DNA from: Omphalotus guepiniiformis
Taxonomy: Eukaryota > Basidiomycota > Agaricomycetes > Agaricales > Omphalotaceae
NCBI GenBank assembly: GCA_028554645.1
Contig: JAQOOI010000064.1
Location: forward strand, 2,108,001-2,172,000
DNA length: 64,000 nt
Direction: 5' to 3'
Below are positions 1 through 12,417 of this stretch, in pieces. The notes beneath the pieces were generated by a model. It ran no database searches. It was given only the letters and a program-made list of their open reading frames with translations, and was not told where the DNA came from. The position numbers and the translations under genes were made by a program. Position 1 is the stretch's first letter; each line of letters starts with the position of its first letter.

Positions 1-3000
1 TCCAGATCCGCCATGAGTGCCACCGCCCGCGCTAGGTCCATGTAAGGAATGGGTCGAAGTGTTTCTCTGTTGTTGATGATAGACAACCGTCACAGAATTC
101 GGATCGTTGACGGCTGACCCCGGCGAACTGAACGCCAGTTGATCCAAGTGGGCATCAACAATGGGATAGATGGGATCTCCCAAGTCGCCTTTGTACGCAG
201 CAGCCATGGTTGCAGCAAAGACGGGTGAGCCACCTGAGCTGATACCTGTCCCTGTGCTGGTAGCAGAGTTCGCAGTGCCTGGAGGAGTGTACGAAGGCCA
301 TCCATTGGCTCCACTTCCGTCCACACTGCATGCCGTAGTGGGTGCCGACATGGACATTGTGTGCGATGGCGAAGCTAGAGACAGAGGAGGTAGCACTGGG
401 TGCCGTGCAGGTGCTTCGTAAGCCTGCGTGTGTTGAGAGTATCGCATCTCCAGATCAGGCAAATTCGGCATATCATGCTGACCCCCTCCTACACTTGCTG
501 AGAAGTGGGGCTGTTGGTGCTGTTGTTGCCTCTTCATTTTGTTGTTCTCCCATATCGACCTGATGGCCTCCTCCCTCTCCTCGGACTTTGCCAATAGCCA
601 TCTCATCTCCGAGATCGCGGTCAAGCAGATGCTTGTGCCCTCATCAGCATCGAGGATTGGCATTAAGCCAGGGCGAATGATGTCGACACCCACACCCCCG
701 AGTCCGATCACACCCCGATCAGATGATTCCTGCTTAAACTGAGTCCTTCCAGTACCCAACATGGGAGGTTCGCAAGTAGCATAATCGACCAGCTGTTCGC
801 TATCTATGCTTGCGGACAGGAAGGCGGCGAAAAAGCAGCCATCACGTACGAGGCCTGCATCCCATTTGAAAAGGCCTGCGGGATCAACCATGTCGTATGG
901 AGTTGTGAGATGGTGCTTGATGATGCTGAGCACACATGGAAGAAGACGGTAACATTTCCGCGAGGCAATGTCGTACAGGTGGTGTGGAGGCAGATAAGGC
1001 CGCGGGGAGTGCGGTGGTGTGCTGATCGGCGAATTAGGTCGGGACGAATACGACTTGAGCGATTCCCGAATGACATTGTCTGTCAACATAGAAACGGTGA
1101 ATAACTATACCAGCTTGAAAACATACAATTACTTACGACATTCGAAAATGAATATCTGTAATCGGAATCAAAAGAGATCGTAATTAACCATCAATGACGA
1201 CAAGCAAATTAACGAAAGGGCTTACCTGCCACCCGCTAACGAATCTATCCACCTGTACATCGACTTCACCGCCGATACCACTTGCGTCTCTCCGGACAGC
1301 TTCAAACTCTTCCCAGCACCTCTCGAGACCGTCCCAAATTTCTCGCATGCCCTCACCATCAATACCGCCACCCTGCTCCGCTCTTCGAGCCGCCCCAGCG
1401 CCGGTGAGTACGTTGTGTACCCTACGGCATACAGAGCTCAAGTGCAGAGGAACAGAGAAAAGATGGCTCATTTGTAAGTATGGATGTACGCTTGAGCTGT
1501 GAGGTACTCTCTGAAAAGAGTTCGGAGGTGAACTCTCGGAGAATGTCGGCGAAGTCGGTGAAGGGATCCCAGATGCAGTGGTATAATCCACCCCGCTGAC
1601 ATTGACGTGGAATGGGGTAAGAGTTCTCTGGAAGTTCTCTAAATCTGCCTCGCTTCTGTAACAATAGAAAACACACCCAAAAAAAAACGTTGTCAGTCAA
1701 ATGATGAGGTCGTGATGGAGAGTGTTTGAAGTATGATCATCTACAAATCAATGCAGGAATGTGCATTTTCCCCCCACGAAGTGTAAAAGGAAAGAGGAAA
1801 CCAAGGCTTACAGAATGAATCGGCCTCCTCTCATTCCTGTCGTAATCCCTTCCTGTAGATGTCCGTACCAGAAGATTCGCGCACGTATTACGGCGTCCTC
1901 CTCGGATAACGACGAAGGCGGCCCAGAAAGGAATGTGCAAAGGGAGTAGGCCTGTGAAAGACTTGCCTCGTGCATCGTCAATCTTTCCAAGGGGTGCACA
2001 TCTGGAAAAGGCAAAGCAGACGACCAGACATGGATTAGAAGTCTTGAATCAGAAGAAACAACATAAAAAATGAAATGAACGAAAAGGGGCAGGTCGATAG
2101 GGTGGAAACACAAGGATGGAAAGAAACGAAAAGACAAAAGTGAGCTAAAGGAAAAACTATTGATCGCGAGAAGGGAAAGCGCACACACACGCGCATGGGA
2201 CGAAAGAAGAACCAGCAACTAAACAGAGTTTTCGTTACTCACCTTCAAGAAGAGGCAAAAGAAGCAGTAGCACTCGGACACCATCCAAGGTAGGTCTACG
2301 CATGATAGCGTGGATGTCCACAAGCTCAAAAACCTCTCTTAACATGGCTTCCGTCTTTTCTTTTGTTACACGCCGGGGGTTTGTTGCCTCACCCAGGGCA
2401 GAATCACGTTGACCGTTTTTCAAATTGCTCTCATGAGTGGATCTACTGCCAGAGTGGTTGATGTTGCCACTGGGGTTGCTTCCCTTTCGAGCACCAGGCC
2501 TTGAGGCACCGTTAGAATTTACCAGTGAGCCTATAGATCCACTTGTGGAATCGAGGGCGACACCACGCTCGTCTATCCCGAAAGAGGCAGCCCAGACGAC
2601 CAAGATCATCGCTAGCAGGTTTCCTTCGTTCCCGAGAGAACGAGACCCTTTGACATGAGCTTGAACGCGAGCCGGAAATTCTGCAGGGTCAAGTAGAGGG
2701 CCTGAGAAGGTGGATAAGTAAAGAGTGATCGATTGAGCTCCAGTCAGGGAAGATACATACGTTGGAGAGAGAACCAATGCCAGAACGGGGAATCAAAAAA
2801 TTCCGGCTGCAAGGGCGGAATAGTGCTGGGAAGACGTGTAGGAAGATTTAAATACGAGGAAGAAGAGGCATTCTGATCTGCCGCCTTTCCATATATAGCT
2901 CTGAACAGAGAGAGAAAGGTGGGGTTTGAGGAGGGAAGAGTAAATGACGAGAGACAAAAGAACGCACTCGACTTGCTGTAGCCGTCTCCCACGTCGGAGA

Positions 3001-3373
3001 AGCTTTACAGCTTTGACGTCGGCAAACTCGTCGCTGATGAGACAGAGTGGTTCAAAATCCAGGTTATGAGAGAGCACGCCCGGTACATACACGCATTTGA
3101 GGCCGCGTTCCTTGCAATTAGAACAGGCAGGATGGGGACCTGCAACTGGCACGGCAATGTCCTTCAAATCGCAACGAACTCTATGCGTTGAAACAAGTAA
3201 GAAAACGGAAAGAGAGAAATAAGAAACGAGGCATGCAACCTTCTCATTCGACATGCCCCACAAGCAGAAAATTGCTGGCGAGAAGACTTTGGCTGACCAG
3301 AGGGTCGACGATTGTAAGGAGCCGAGGCACTACGAAGAGGGTTTGGAGAATTGGAAGGAAGTCTAGGGGACAT
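1..3373 (-). CDS. Zn2Cys6 fungal transcription factor (3' end outside window)
   Basis: Sequence-specific nuclear regulator of the fungal binuclear zinc-cluster class; target genes unknown. The start at 3371-3373 gives a basic, Ser/Pro-rich leader. Then comes a zinc cluster split by an intron: CGACRMRR, then VRC, a 15-residue linker, then CSNCKERGLKC (C-x2-C-x6-C-x15-C-x2-C-x6-C, from about residue 38). The linker segment DEFADVKAVKLLRRGRRLQQ follows directly, then a middle region (exons near 2990-2800 and 2700-2240). An exon ending near 1808 contains SLSQAYSLCTF and EGITTGMRGG, typical of the fungal_trans regulatory domain. The C-terminal part (about 1500-1) is Gln-, Ser- and Gly-rich, and the frame is still open at position 1, so the protein is truncated by the window edge. 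Many short introns; exon borders in the middle are approximate. Family call is firm; I cannot name the orthologue. Confidence 0.85.
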
Positions 3374-4650
3374 TGTGGTGGACAGAGAACAAGGAAAGAA
3401 TGATTGAAGGCATTATATATTTAAGGGCGATACGAATGAAGCGGACTCGAGATCTGACGAGAGATCTGGTACATGTTAGAATCCTTCGTTATTTTATTTA
3501 CTAGTATTTGCGTCGAGGGATGACCGTCCCGTAGGTTGCCGGAGGAAATAATTAAATTATATATTTAGTTCCCAGACCGATGCCCTCGCGGCCAAGTTTT
3601 GGTTCCAAAAAATAAATAAATTTGATTTCCGGGTAAGATACTTTAATATCTCTCTATGGGTATACTCTCCACCGGTGTTTTCTCGTTTCTATGTCACAAC
3701 TTTGGTATATTTTAACCGACTTGTTGGCTCATCACTATCATCTTGAACTTTATCGTCACGCACTCAAAACTTTGCAGACATTCTCCAATGTTTTCTCCTT
3801 TCGCAACTTGCCTTACTCGTAGTACCTTGACCTTCCTTATTTTTGGCTTTCGGCTTTCTCAAGTAGTATCTATACACTGTAATTGTATATCTCACGCCAT
3901 CTTCCTGTTCCCGACACTAGTCATCCGCAACCGCACCAATATCTCTTACTATGTCGTCTATCACCAAATTCCGACGTCTCTCTCAGAACCTTTCCGGGTG
4001 TCGGCTAGTCTTTCACTTACTCCGTGCGCGAACGGGACGGACTATCCACCAATGGCCGTGTACATTCATATGTATATAGATCAACGTAGTTAATCTTGGT
4101 CACTCTACATGGCCAAGGCGGATCCTTACGCGCTCGTTCCCGAGATGGTCAAGCACAATCAGAATCATTGGAAGCCCTCACCTTTCTTTTAATACGCAAG
4201 CGGGTTTGAGGTATTTCCATTACGAGCTTTTAATAATGAGTACGTAGTGTGAGACTTCACCGTGACTCTTCTCTATACCTCTGATGAATCTACCCTCGCC
4301 AAGTAGCTCAGCGATGAAAGGAAGTCTGCGGCCTTTCAATCTCTACATATCTCCTCGATCTTGGCCTCAGAAAGGCTAGGATCGCATCTGTATTTGGAGA
4401 AATGTTAGCGTTCCAGAAAACATAATGCCACGACCCTTATCCTCCGTGCCACTGTCAGTTTTAAACAGTCCCGGATTCCTTGACAAGGCTCAAAAGATCC
4501 CGTGGGTGCAACATATACGTCCGCCGATCACTTTCACCAAAATATACCTGCGTGCGTGTTACTTTGCCACAGTCAGCAGACGGTTTAATCAATGTCATCA
4601 AACGGCACGTCATAGGAAGATCATGCACCAATGTATGTACGCCTCTGAAT
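3374..4650. other. Intergenic, no gene recognised
   Basis: About 1.3 kb lies between the start of the zinc-cluster regulator and the stop of NOP16. It is AT-rich around 3480-3720. A 116-codon plus-strand frame at 3743-4093 resembles no family I know and shows no splice-supported extension. This stretch probably holds the regulator's promoter and 5' leader and the NOP16 3' UTR. Confidence 0.4.
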
Positions 4651-7600
4651 CTATTCACGACCGCTCTCCAAACTTGCTCTCTTCAGCGCTCTTCTTAACT
4701 CCCCTGCGGTCCGCTGCATGTTGTTCAGTTTCCTATCACGTGCCATAGCTTCCACATCGTCTTGATGTTTTTCCACCAGCCGCTGCAAGTAGATATGCTC
4801 CCGTTCAGACGTGTGACGAGAACCCACGCCGGTCAACGACGCTGAGAGCGTGTGTTGATTTTGTAGAACAGTTGGCGGCGGAAGGGTCGACAGCATCTGA
4901 AGCCCTAGAATGACAGAAATGATCAGCGGAGTTGTCAAACAAATAATGAACCATCGTAATAAGAAAGATAAGTAAAATATGGCAAGAGTGAGAATCTTAA
5001 ACTAAAGATAGATGTAAGAGCGGGACAGTTCAAATGAAGGGTCGCATAAAAGAGAAAAAATGCGAAGCCCTGCAGCGGTAAAACTAAAAGGTTTAAAAAA
5101 TGCGCGACAGCAAGCACGGGCCCGAAACCAAGTCGGAGTTGTGACATATCGCAGGGCCAGTGAAAATGACATTCAACTACCATGCCCAAAGAGTCATTAT
5201 GGTTTAATATTCGTCACAGTGCCTGCGCGAAGTATGGGCGGGGTTTTCAGTCACTGATACCGCACATGATCCAGTAGATAGCTGAGGAGACCCCGCCTGA
5301 ACCGCGCGAACTGTGAGTCCTAAGAAGGTCACTGCGTGGGGTAAGTGACATGCGAAGCTCGATGCTGACCAAGACGACAATCGATGTCAGGGGGGGAAGG
5401 CAGCGAAGGCAATGTCCACGGTGAGTCCGCGGTGGCTCAGAAGAGGAGGGGGAAGATCATTCGTGTCCTGGCCTGAACGTGATCACCAAGGGGTGATTAA
5501 GACCGTGCAAAAAAGGGGAAAAGATTCTGCGCTTCCTCTGGGGTTTCAACTTCCGAAGTCGAAGCCGCCAACGCTCGCATCAAAAAAGGCGAAACGTAGA
5601 ACGAGAACGGTCACAGTGAAGCACGTAAAGATGAATGTGAATGAACGCAAGATATGTATTTTGCTGGAGGCCGTTTGGCATTGAGACCTTTGAAGGGTTA
5701 TCTCCATGGCCAAAATACGACAAGCAATGAGCCAGCACAAGAAATACGTCAGTCAACGATTGCAAAAAGACAGCCGTCGCCCTTCACGGGATTCCCAGTC
5801 AGTGATGCTCTCGCTCACTGACGGCCAAATACAGCGACAGGAATGCAAATAAGAATGCCGGGATCTGACTATCAAACGTTAGGTCTGATAGGAACGAGTA
5901 AACACCAATTAGTAGGTGGGCTCAGCAGCCTGTAGCCTATGTTCCAATCATAGATAGATTCGGGAGTCCAAGAAAGAGAGAAATTTCCCGCGGAACTGAT
6001 CACATCCGAAGTACTCGTGCGCCTAGTAGGAACTGGAACTGGGCTATTGCACACCGTCGCGGACTTGAATATCGAGCAGATGGCCTCTGTCACCCAAATC
6101 AATGGATGAGGTTTGCAAAAAAAAAAATGTGCCACCAGCTCCGGCGAGTGTAAACCTAGCCATGAGCTCGTCTCCCTTCGTGACAGGAGAGGCGGTACTA
6201 GCGTGGGACGGACATCTCGTACGACTGAGCTTCGAGCGCATGAGCTAGTGTTAGTCTCAATCGAGAACCTCCTTTACAGTCATTTCTACGCTTCCTGCCC
6301 TCGCCCGTAGCTCGATGCCGATTGCAACGCTCGGGGAAAAATCAGGGAATGATGAAAGCAATTTGATATAAGATGGAACAGGAAGGAAATGAGAGGGGAA
6401 TCAACAAAGTCCAAAATTGTACATCCAATGAATCGCCGACCACTGATTCGCACCGAAAACGTCTGCCAATGTGTGGCACCACACATGAAAGACATTCAAC
6501 AAGTAATTTGCGTGAAAAAAAAAACCGTGCCAACTGATGACCCGTCATGCCGACTCATGTGCAACGAGATGTAATGACCAGCGGCAACCCACGCAGCATA
6601 ATCGCACATGGAAGATGCATGATCACCGATGTACGCATACAAGGTGTAATGTCACTGACAAGACCTCGGTCACAAACGGCATATTGTTCCGATACGTGAA
6701 AACAACAGTCGGCGAATAAAAAGGCACAGCGTTAAATGACTGTCCGTGGTAGCATGTGTTTATACATGTGGCCAACGAGGAGAGAAATTTTGATGTGGTG
6801 GAGAATTGCATTGGTGAGAGAATTGGATGAATGGAGCATGAAATTCTGAAGCAAGAGGCAAGATGATAAAAGGGCGCATAGGACACGTACCTTTCACAAC
6901 AGTGCTGTTTCTGTTTGCCAGTAGACGCGAACTTGTACCACCCAAATCGGAGACCCACTGATCTTTGATTACTGCGTCCAGTTTAGGCTCGAGCTGCTCC
7001 ATGTCCACATCTGCGTCAACAGCCGCTGTGGAAGCTTCTTCTGATTCGTCCTCAGGGAGCTCAACACGCAAGATGGTCCCATTTTCGTCTCTAACAATTT
7101 TTCCGTAGCCTTTTGGTACGGGTGCCTTTTTTGCAATTGAGCTAGTGTCCGGGATAGAGCCAGTGTTGACTTCGGCCAACGAATCCGTAAGATCTATACA
7201 CTCGGAAGCGGTAGTCTCTTCGCCTACGTGGATGGGTTCTGTGCCGCCCGATTCAGAAGGATTTAAGTCGTGAATTAGCCCGAGGGCAGCATAACTAAAA
7301 AAAAACAGAACAATTCGTCAACACTATCCATTAGCTTAAACACTGAGTTGAATGAAAGTGAAAAAAAAATAAGGTAGTGTTCACTAGTGTTTGATTGGTT
7401 TCGTTAATCGTTAGTCTAACCTAACTTAAAGTCACCAGCATTCAAGTGCCCCAAAGCAAATGCCGTCTATTTCTCGATTGCACTGCTTGTACGGTTGATA
7501 ATGAGAAGAATGAACATGCTGAGGCTGTCCATCGTTTGAGCCACAGTCCAGGACTGCAATTCCCCCCCAAAAAACACTAATTCAAAAGCACTCTGAATGT

Positions 7601-7823
7601 CACACTCACTTTTGCCTGACAGTTTTGTGTTTATCCCAAGCTTGCTGCAAAATCTTGGGAGCACGTATAGCTACCCGAATTTCCTTCATATATGACGCAT
7701 ATACGTGATGAGAATGGCCCACATACGAGGAGTCTTCTTGAGATTTCGCTTGGCATGCTTCGAATGGGAGACTGCTCTGTGAGAGGATGAACGAGATTTT
7801 CGGCGCTGTCGAGGATTTGCCAT
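4651..7823 (-). CDS. NOP16: Ribosome biogenesis protein NOP16
   Basis: Nucleolar factor of 60S ribosomal subunit assembly. Four exons are predicted: 7823-7727, 7670-7610, 7294-6891 and 4904-4651. They join in frame to 271 codons plus stop. The N terminus MANPRQRRKSRSSSH and the following KRNLKKTPPIRAPKILQQAW are the conserved basic Nop16 start. The centre has KGYGKIVRDENG followed by an acidic stretch. The last exon carries the signature YLQRLVEKHQDDVEAMARDR and then KLNNMQRTAGELRRALK. Length is near the family norm. The odd point is intron 3: from GTACGT at 6890 to the AG at 4905, 1,986 nt, against about 55 nt for intron 1. Splice sites are clean and the frame is kept, so the gene looks functional. 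Confidence 0.9.
4905..6890 (-). other. Exceptionally long intron of NOP16
   Basis: This is the 1,986-nt intron between NOP16 exons 3 and 4. Reading frames inside it are short (the longest is about 90 codons, plus strand, 5412-5684) and match nothing I recognise. I saw no convincing terminal inverted repeats, target-site duplication or snoRNA boxes. It may be an old transposon insertion that has lost its ends, or it may host a non-coding RNA; neither can be shown by eye. Confidence 0.6.
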
Positions 7824-8712
7824 CGAATTCTCAACGGGACTACGACGATGAATAGAAGAAAAAAGAGAATCAGATTGGAAAAAAGGCTCCGAGTAATGGT
7901 AGGTAATGGTAGAGAGCAAATGAATTGAAACCTAATTCTAGGGGTAGCACATCGGTCACATGTCCTATCGGCGTCGTTCGGGTTTGTTGCTCGTCTGCTC
8001 TTTCGAGCTCAATATTTTTGCTATATACGCATAGACGACTACGATGTCTAGAGTCAGTTTCCAGTCAAGATCTCCTCTTCAATACTCTTTCTCCGTGAGG
8101 CTATTCATCTTTGGGTTTCTTTGACCGAGAATTTGACTCTTCCGACAGGTCTTCAAAAGTTGGACGCCAACCCTGGCCATCTGGGGTGTAGGAGCTGGTG
8201 CGGGGGCATTCCTGGTGCGATCCCGCATGTTTGGGTCCTGTTCTTTTGATTGATTTTCTCTCAGTTTCTCTCAGTGACACCTTTGGTCCGCCGTGAAGTT
8301 CTGTCGAAAGTTCCTGTGGTGCGTTTTCACTACTCATGACAGGTCCTTTGTCAATCACTCATTCAGACACGTTCTCAGCTCAAGAACTACTTCGAAGACA
8401 AAACCCCAGCTTCTGATAAACCATTCTAAATCATTTGAGGGGTTGTAGCGGCTCTGGCAGGTCATGGATGTTGGAACATATACCGTAATTAGAAGAGAAC
8501 CGGTGCGGCAATTGTTTAGACCCAGAATAACAAGGACTCTGGCTTGAACCTCTACTAAATGCGGATGAAAATACTAAGGAAGGCGTGAGCGAAGATTACT
8601 GGAATCTGCGGTACCGTATCCCCTGCTTTCTAGCTCCAAACTTCTTCATCATACAGTATACGTTCGCCTCGGGTTCCGAGGTCCGAGTGCTCTGTGCTCA
8701 TGTAACACTATG
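7824..8712. other. Intergenic with one small unassigned ORF
   Basis: This region lies between the NOP16 start and the HAD-hydrolase stop. It presumably contains the NOP16 promoter. Apart from the 78-codon ORF at 8101-8337 listed separately, I see no coding or structural signal. Confidence 0.4.
8101..8337 (-). CDS. Small hypothetical ORF (78 aa)
   Basis: An uninterrupted ATG-to-stop frame starting MSSENAPQELSTEL and ending RSKKPKDE. The peptide is hydrophilic and Lys/Glu/Ser-rich, with no signal peptide or membrane segment and no family I recognise. It lies between NOP16 and the HAD hydrolase on the same strand. It could be a small intrinsically disordered protein, part of a UTR, or chance; codon content alone does not settle it. 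Confidence 0.25.
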   Translation of the reverse strand: MSSENAPQELSTELHGGPKVSLRETERKSIKRTGPKHAGSHQECPRTSSYTPDGQGWRPTFEDLSEESNSRSKKPKDE

Positions 8713-9990
8713 TTACAGCTTTGTGTTTGGTTCCCTGGTCAATTGGAGACCAATCTTCCTCTCAAGTTGCTTCACCGCAGCCAAGGTGCCGCCGATCGGT
8801 ACATCTGGATAAACTCTCAGTCAATTTCATCAGAACAGACGGGTAGTATGACATACGGATGGTTTCCATTCCCAAACTTTTGGCTGCCTTCAGGTTCCTA
8901 AGGCGTGTTATTCCTGAGTCACTGACTTTCGGAAAAATGATACAGGCGCTACTAACATTCCGATGTCATCGAGGAATACCGCCTCGTGTGGTTCTATGCC
9001 GCTCCGTTCACATGCGAGCAAATAAAACTGCAGTTCTGGTTTTCTATGAGCATACATAGATTGTCCAATCAGTCTGTAAGAATGTCCAGGAGGAAAGACC
9101 TTACCGTGTCCCTAAAGCACTACTGTCGTAGAAATCGTCGAAGAGCTTCCTAAGATCATCTGGGATTGCGCCTTCCTCCCAGCCTAAAAACTTAAGCTCT
9201 GAAGGAGGTATAGACGTCTCCGACGCTCGGGAGAAATTATTGGTCAAAGCTATTACTTTGTGTCTTTTTGCCCCTGTCCCACTTCCGTAAGTATCGCAAC
9301 AAAAACATTATCAGGCACTTGGACGAACCACGTATGCGATGAATTGCTTCAACAATATGTTCATCATACACCCCAGATTCTCGCATCATGGCGGCAAAAA
9401 GCTGTGGGTAATTTCTTACTATTGGGTTCTGCATACAATTGAGGACAGGACTTCCTCACTTCACGGCCATTGACGTTAAGTGCATCCGGCAGGTCAGGAC
9501 ACTCTGGAGAACTCAGAATAAGTTACGATCAAACATTCCGCGAGAAAATGACATACTTATGCCCCTGCGTTCACAATAGGCGGTGTACCATATGTTCCCA
9601 TTGACTGTATCGGACAGGTCGCGACTGAAAGCCTCGTAAAAGGAAAACAACTCAAGTTCCCCGCGCTCAAATTTTTGCCAAGAGCCTTCTGATCCTCTGG
9701 CCACTCTGCAGTAGAAGTGGAGTCAGTGTATTGCATCCAAATTGATACATTGATAGCGGACTTACATCGAGCAGTTGAGATAGTTCTTCGGTATGCCGTG
9801 ATCACTTTCATACTTTGCAATGGCAATAAATGGACTACGGAGAACAACACCTCCGATCTACAAATTAAGAAAGATTGCAGCTGTCAGCATTAGGTTTGCT
9901 TCCCATACATTGAAAAATGGTAGCAGATCAAATCATGTGGATTTGCACTCTTACATCGAAAATGACGGCTTTGAATCGATTCTCAGACAT
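8713..9990 (-). CDS. HAD-superfamily hydrolase (epoxide-hydrolase-N / ACAD10-type phosphatase)
   Basis: Haloacid-dehalogenase fold hydrolase, probably a cytosolic phosphatase or dehalogenase-like enzyme; substrate unknown. The start at 9988-9990 gives MSENRFKAVIFD, and exon 2 continues with IGGVVLRSP, so motif I reads DIGGV (nucleophile Asp). The cap region contains WQKFERGELELF and SFYEAFSRDLSD, followed by MMRESGVYDEHIVEAI. Motif II is IALTNNFS. The motif III Lys lies in TRKPELQFY, and motif IV is AVFLDDIGMNLKAAK. The protein ends VPIGGTLAAVKQLERK plus a short tail, near 240 residues. About eight exons are needed, and each junction restores the frame through GT..AG (for example 9954/9858 and 9765/9706). 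All four HAD motifs are present, so the gene appears intact although it borders a poorly coding stretch. Confidence 0.85.
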
Positions 9991-12417
9991 GAGTACGGCG
10001 GCCCTGCGTAGGAGTATGTGCCAAGTATGTGCTGAATTGTTTCTAGTGGGTTTACGAGCTGTCGGTCCGAACAAAAGACATGGAAACCGGATATCGGCGG
10101 GAGTACTCTGGGTTCAGTATTGGTCAACTCTATGGAAGAGAGAATAGCTCACAGTGACTCGGACTTTAGTATGGTGTATGGTCGATACCGGTAACAAGTA
10201 AGATTTTCAACAGTGGCGCAGCGTTTGAACACACTTAAAGCCTCCGGCTATCGGCAAGTAGAAGTTACCGAGAAACCGCCGGTGAGTCACGTGGTAGTAA
10301 CGCCACTTCAACTCGACTTGACAAGTATGAAAGTTTCAAGTAAGTATGAAAGTTTCATGTCAGAGTCGCCTTATCAACTATAGAACAGATAACCGCCAGT
10401 GCACAGTGAGTCACAGTGATCGGTATACATAGCTCGAACCTCATCCCAGGACTCTCATGTTCTCCCCCAGCGCCGCGCGCGGGTCAAATTTTATAGGGTT
10501 TAGCTAACGAGTCTTGAAAATCGATGGAATACATTCCTCTAGGCATGTACATATGCGTTTGCGTTCCAAAAAATTCGTCATCTTTCATTTGTGAACAGAG
10601 TGAACGAGCCAAACGATGAGTACTAGTGAGTGCCAGTGGACATCAATCATGTCTGACCGATTTGCTCACTCCGGTTCCCAATATGTCAGTCAGACTTTGT
10701 TGTGTTGCGCTAACTCCAATTTCAGATATGTATGTGCTTAATGCCAGCGTCTACACGGGTTCAGGGTAAGTCGGGCTGTGATCTTCACCTCATACATACG
10801 GCGATCTGAGCAACGAGCAATGTTAATACATTAGCGTAATGTCCATTGTCAATCTGTCAGAAATCTCAAATTCAAAACGCTCCGCTACATATCGCGATAT
10901 TGACCCGAAGACCTAAATTCTGTGTAGGAGCAGCCCCGGGACAAGATGTATATCCAACTGATTCACAAAGCAAATCTAAGCGATTCAAATGCACACAATA
11001 TGGTGGACTCGCCTTCGGTCAGATGTATTCCTACACAAACACTTGGGTAGAAGCATGTTCGTTTCTAAACCTGAATCCCTCTGTCCCAAGCTCTGAATCC
11101 AGCGCCTGACAGACAATGAAGGGAAGGACTGACAGTCAGATGCATGAAGTAACCACTTATCTACAAGCCACATCCATTTATGCTTCCATTCAACTATCAC
11201 TTCCCGTTTAATGAGCAAGTAAATTGGTATTTTGAGAGATCTGATTTTGCGTGAAGTATACATTCAACCTGCCTTTCACAACATCGCATCAAGCTTTTAC
11301 CTATTTATTTATTCGACTATACCTGAGTGAATGGGCATTCGGTCATCGTAGGACTATTATTGAGAGCGGTTCCCAATTCGCTGATAGCTCTTTGTTTCAC
11401 GTTGTCCCTCTAGGTTAATCATCTGTGAATTTTGTATGAACCAGACGCGCTCCATTGTATATGTGTACCCATACGCGTACGTCTAGATAGACTCCGATAG
11501 AAGTCATCTCTGTGTCAACTTGCTTTGGGCAAACGCCTAGGTGACCCGCAATTTCAAGATACCTTGCAGCCTGAGTGTATGCAACCGGAGGTAGGGGCAA
11601 CATTTTCAAAAGCGTAGTGCCTTTGAACACCTTCAAGCAACCCAGACTTAATGATCCCTGCTCACGATGAGATATAGCTCGCACTTGGGGCTTGTACCAT
11701 TCCGTTCGCCATTACCGTCGCCTTCCAATTTGAATTCAAGAATGCTGAATGCTATTGTTGTACTTCAATCGTTCTTTTTTCATCTATGTCCGAGCACTTA
11801 CTGGTGTAAGGTTTTGTACAATGGATCGTCCGTTTGACACCAGAGAATGAATTTGCTCGTCTCACTTTCCGATCCAAAGGCTCGATTTTTGCCTTGTCCA
11901 TGTGTGAGATCTGAGTCGCTACATTCTGCTGATACGTTTCCGCGACAGCCAATTCATCGACAATTCGAAATCGGTCTTCCGACTTGAACTTGTGCTAATT
12001 CTGTCTTCTGGCTCGGGAGGGATGGCGCTGATGATTGTCCCGCCTGATGTCTAAAGTTCGTTAAATTATAAAGATGATGTACACAAAGAGATTTTCTGTA
12101 ATAGGAAATTTATTTTTCTAGATATCACTTAGAGCCGCATAATATCCGCACGACATATACTCACAGATTTCTGAGGAGCAGGCTTGCCTACCAGGAGATC
12201 TAGCCTCCTCGCAGAAATGCACTGGCATCACATAAATTGAGAGCAATCCTACCAACGTCTGAGTGGTTTGACGATACTTGCAGTTGCATAGGCTCAGCTT
12301 GCCTCGAGGCGTCAGCGTTGCGGACAAATAGATGTTTGCCTCAGCCGACACGGAGTTTCACATCAATCCAAGGCTTCAGATAAAGACAAAAGCCGCACGG
12401 AAAACCCACGGTTGCTC
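9991..12417. other. Gene-poor, possibly decayed stretch
   Basis: About 2.4 kb without a recognisable gene. It contains a 16-bp direct repeat (AAGTATGAAAGTTTCA at 10323-10338 and 10342-10357). Minus-strand frames at 11415-11684 (with PVAYTQAARYLEIAGHLG) and about 11752-11990 (with ELAVAETYQQNVATQISHMD) have plausible protein composition, but I could not link them into a gene. They may be exons of an unknown or broken gene. The right end probably includes the promoter of the membrane-protein gene at 12418. Confidence 0.35.

Noticed and set aside
3743..4093. 116-codon plus-strand ORF
   Set aside because: AT-rich promoter-like sequence, no recognisable domain, no splice-supported continuation.
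5412..5684. 90-codon plus-strand ORF inside the NOP16 intron
   Set aside because: Lys/Arg-rich but without recognisable domain, initiator context or splice evidence.
10322..10357. Short tandem repeat as possible CRISPR or satellite
   Set aside because: Only two copies with a 3-nt spacer in a eukaryotic genome; a simple local duplication.
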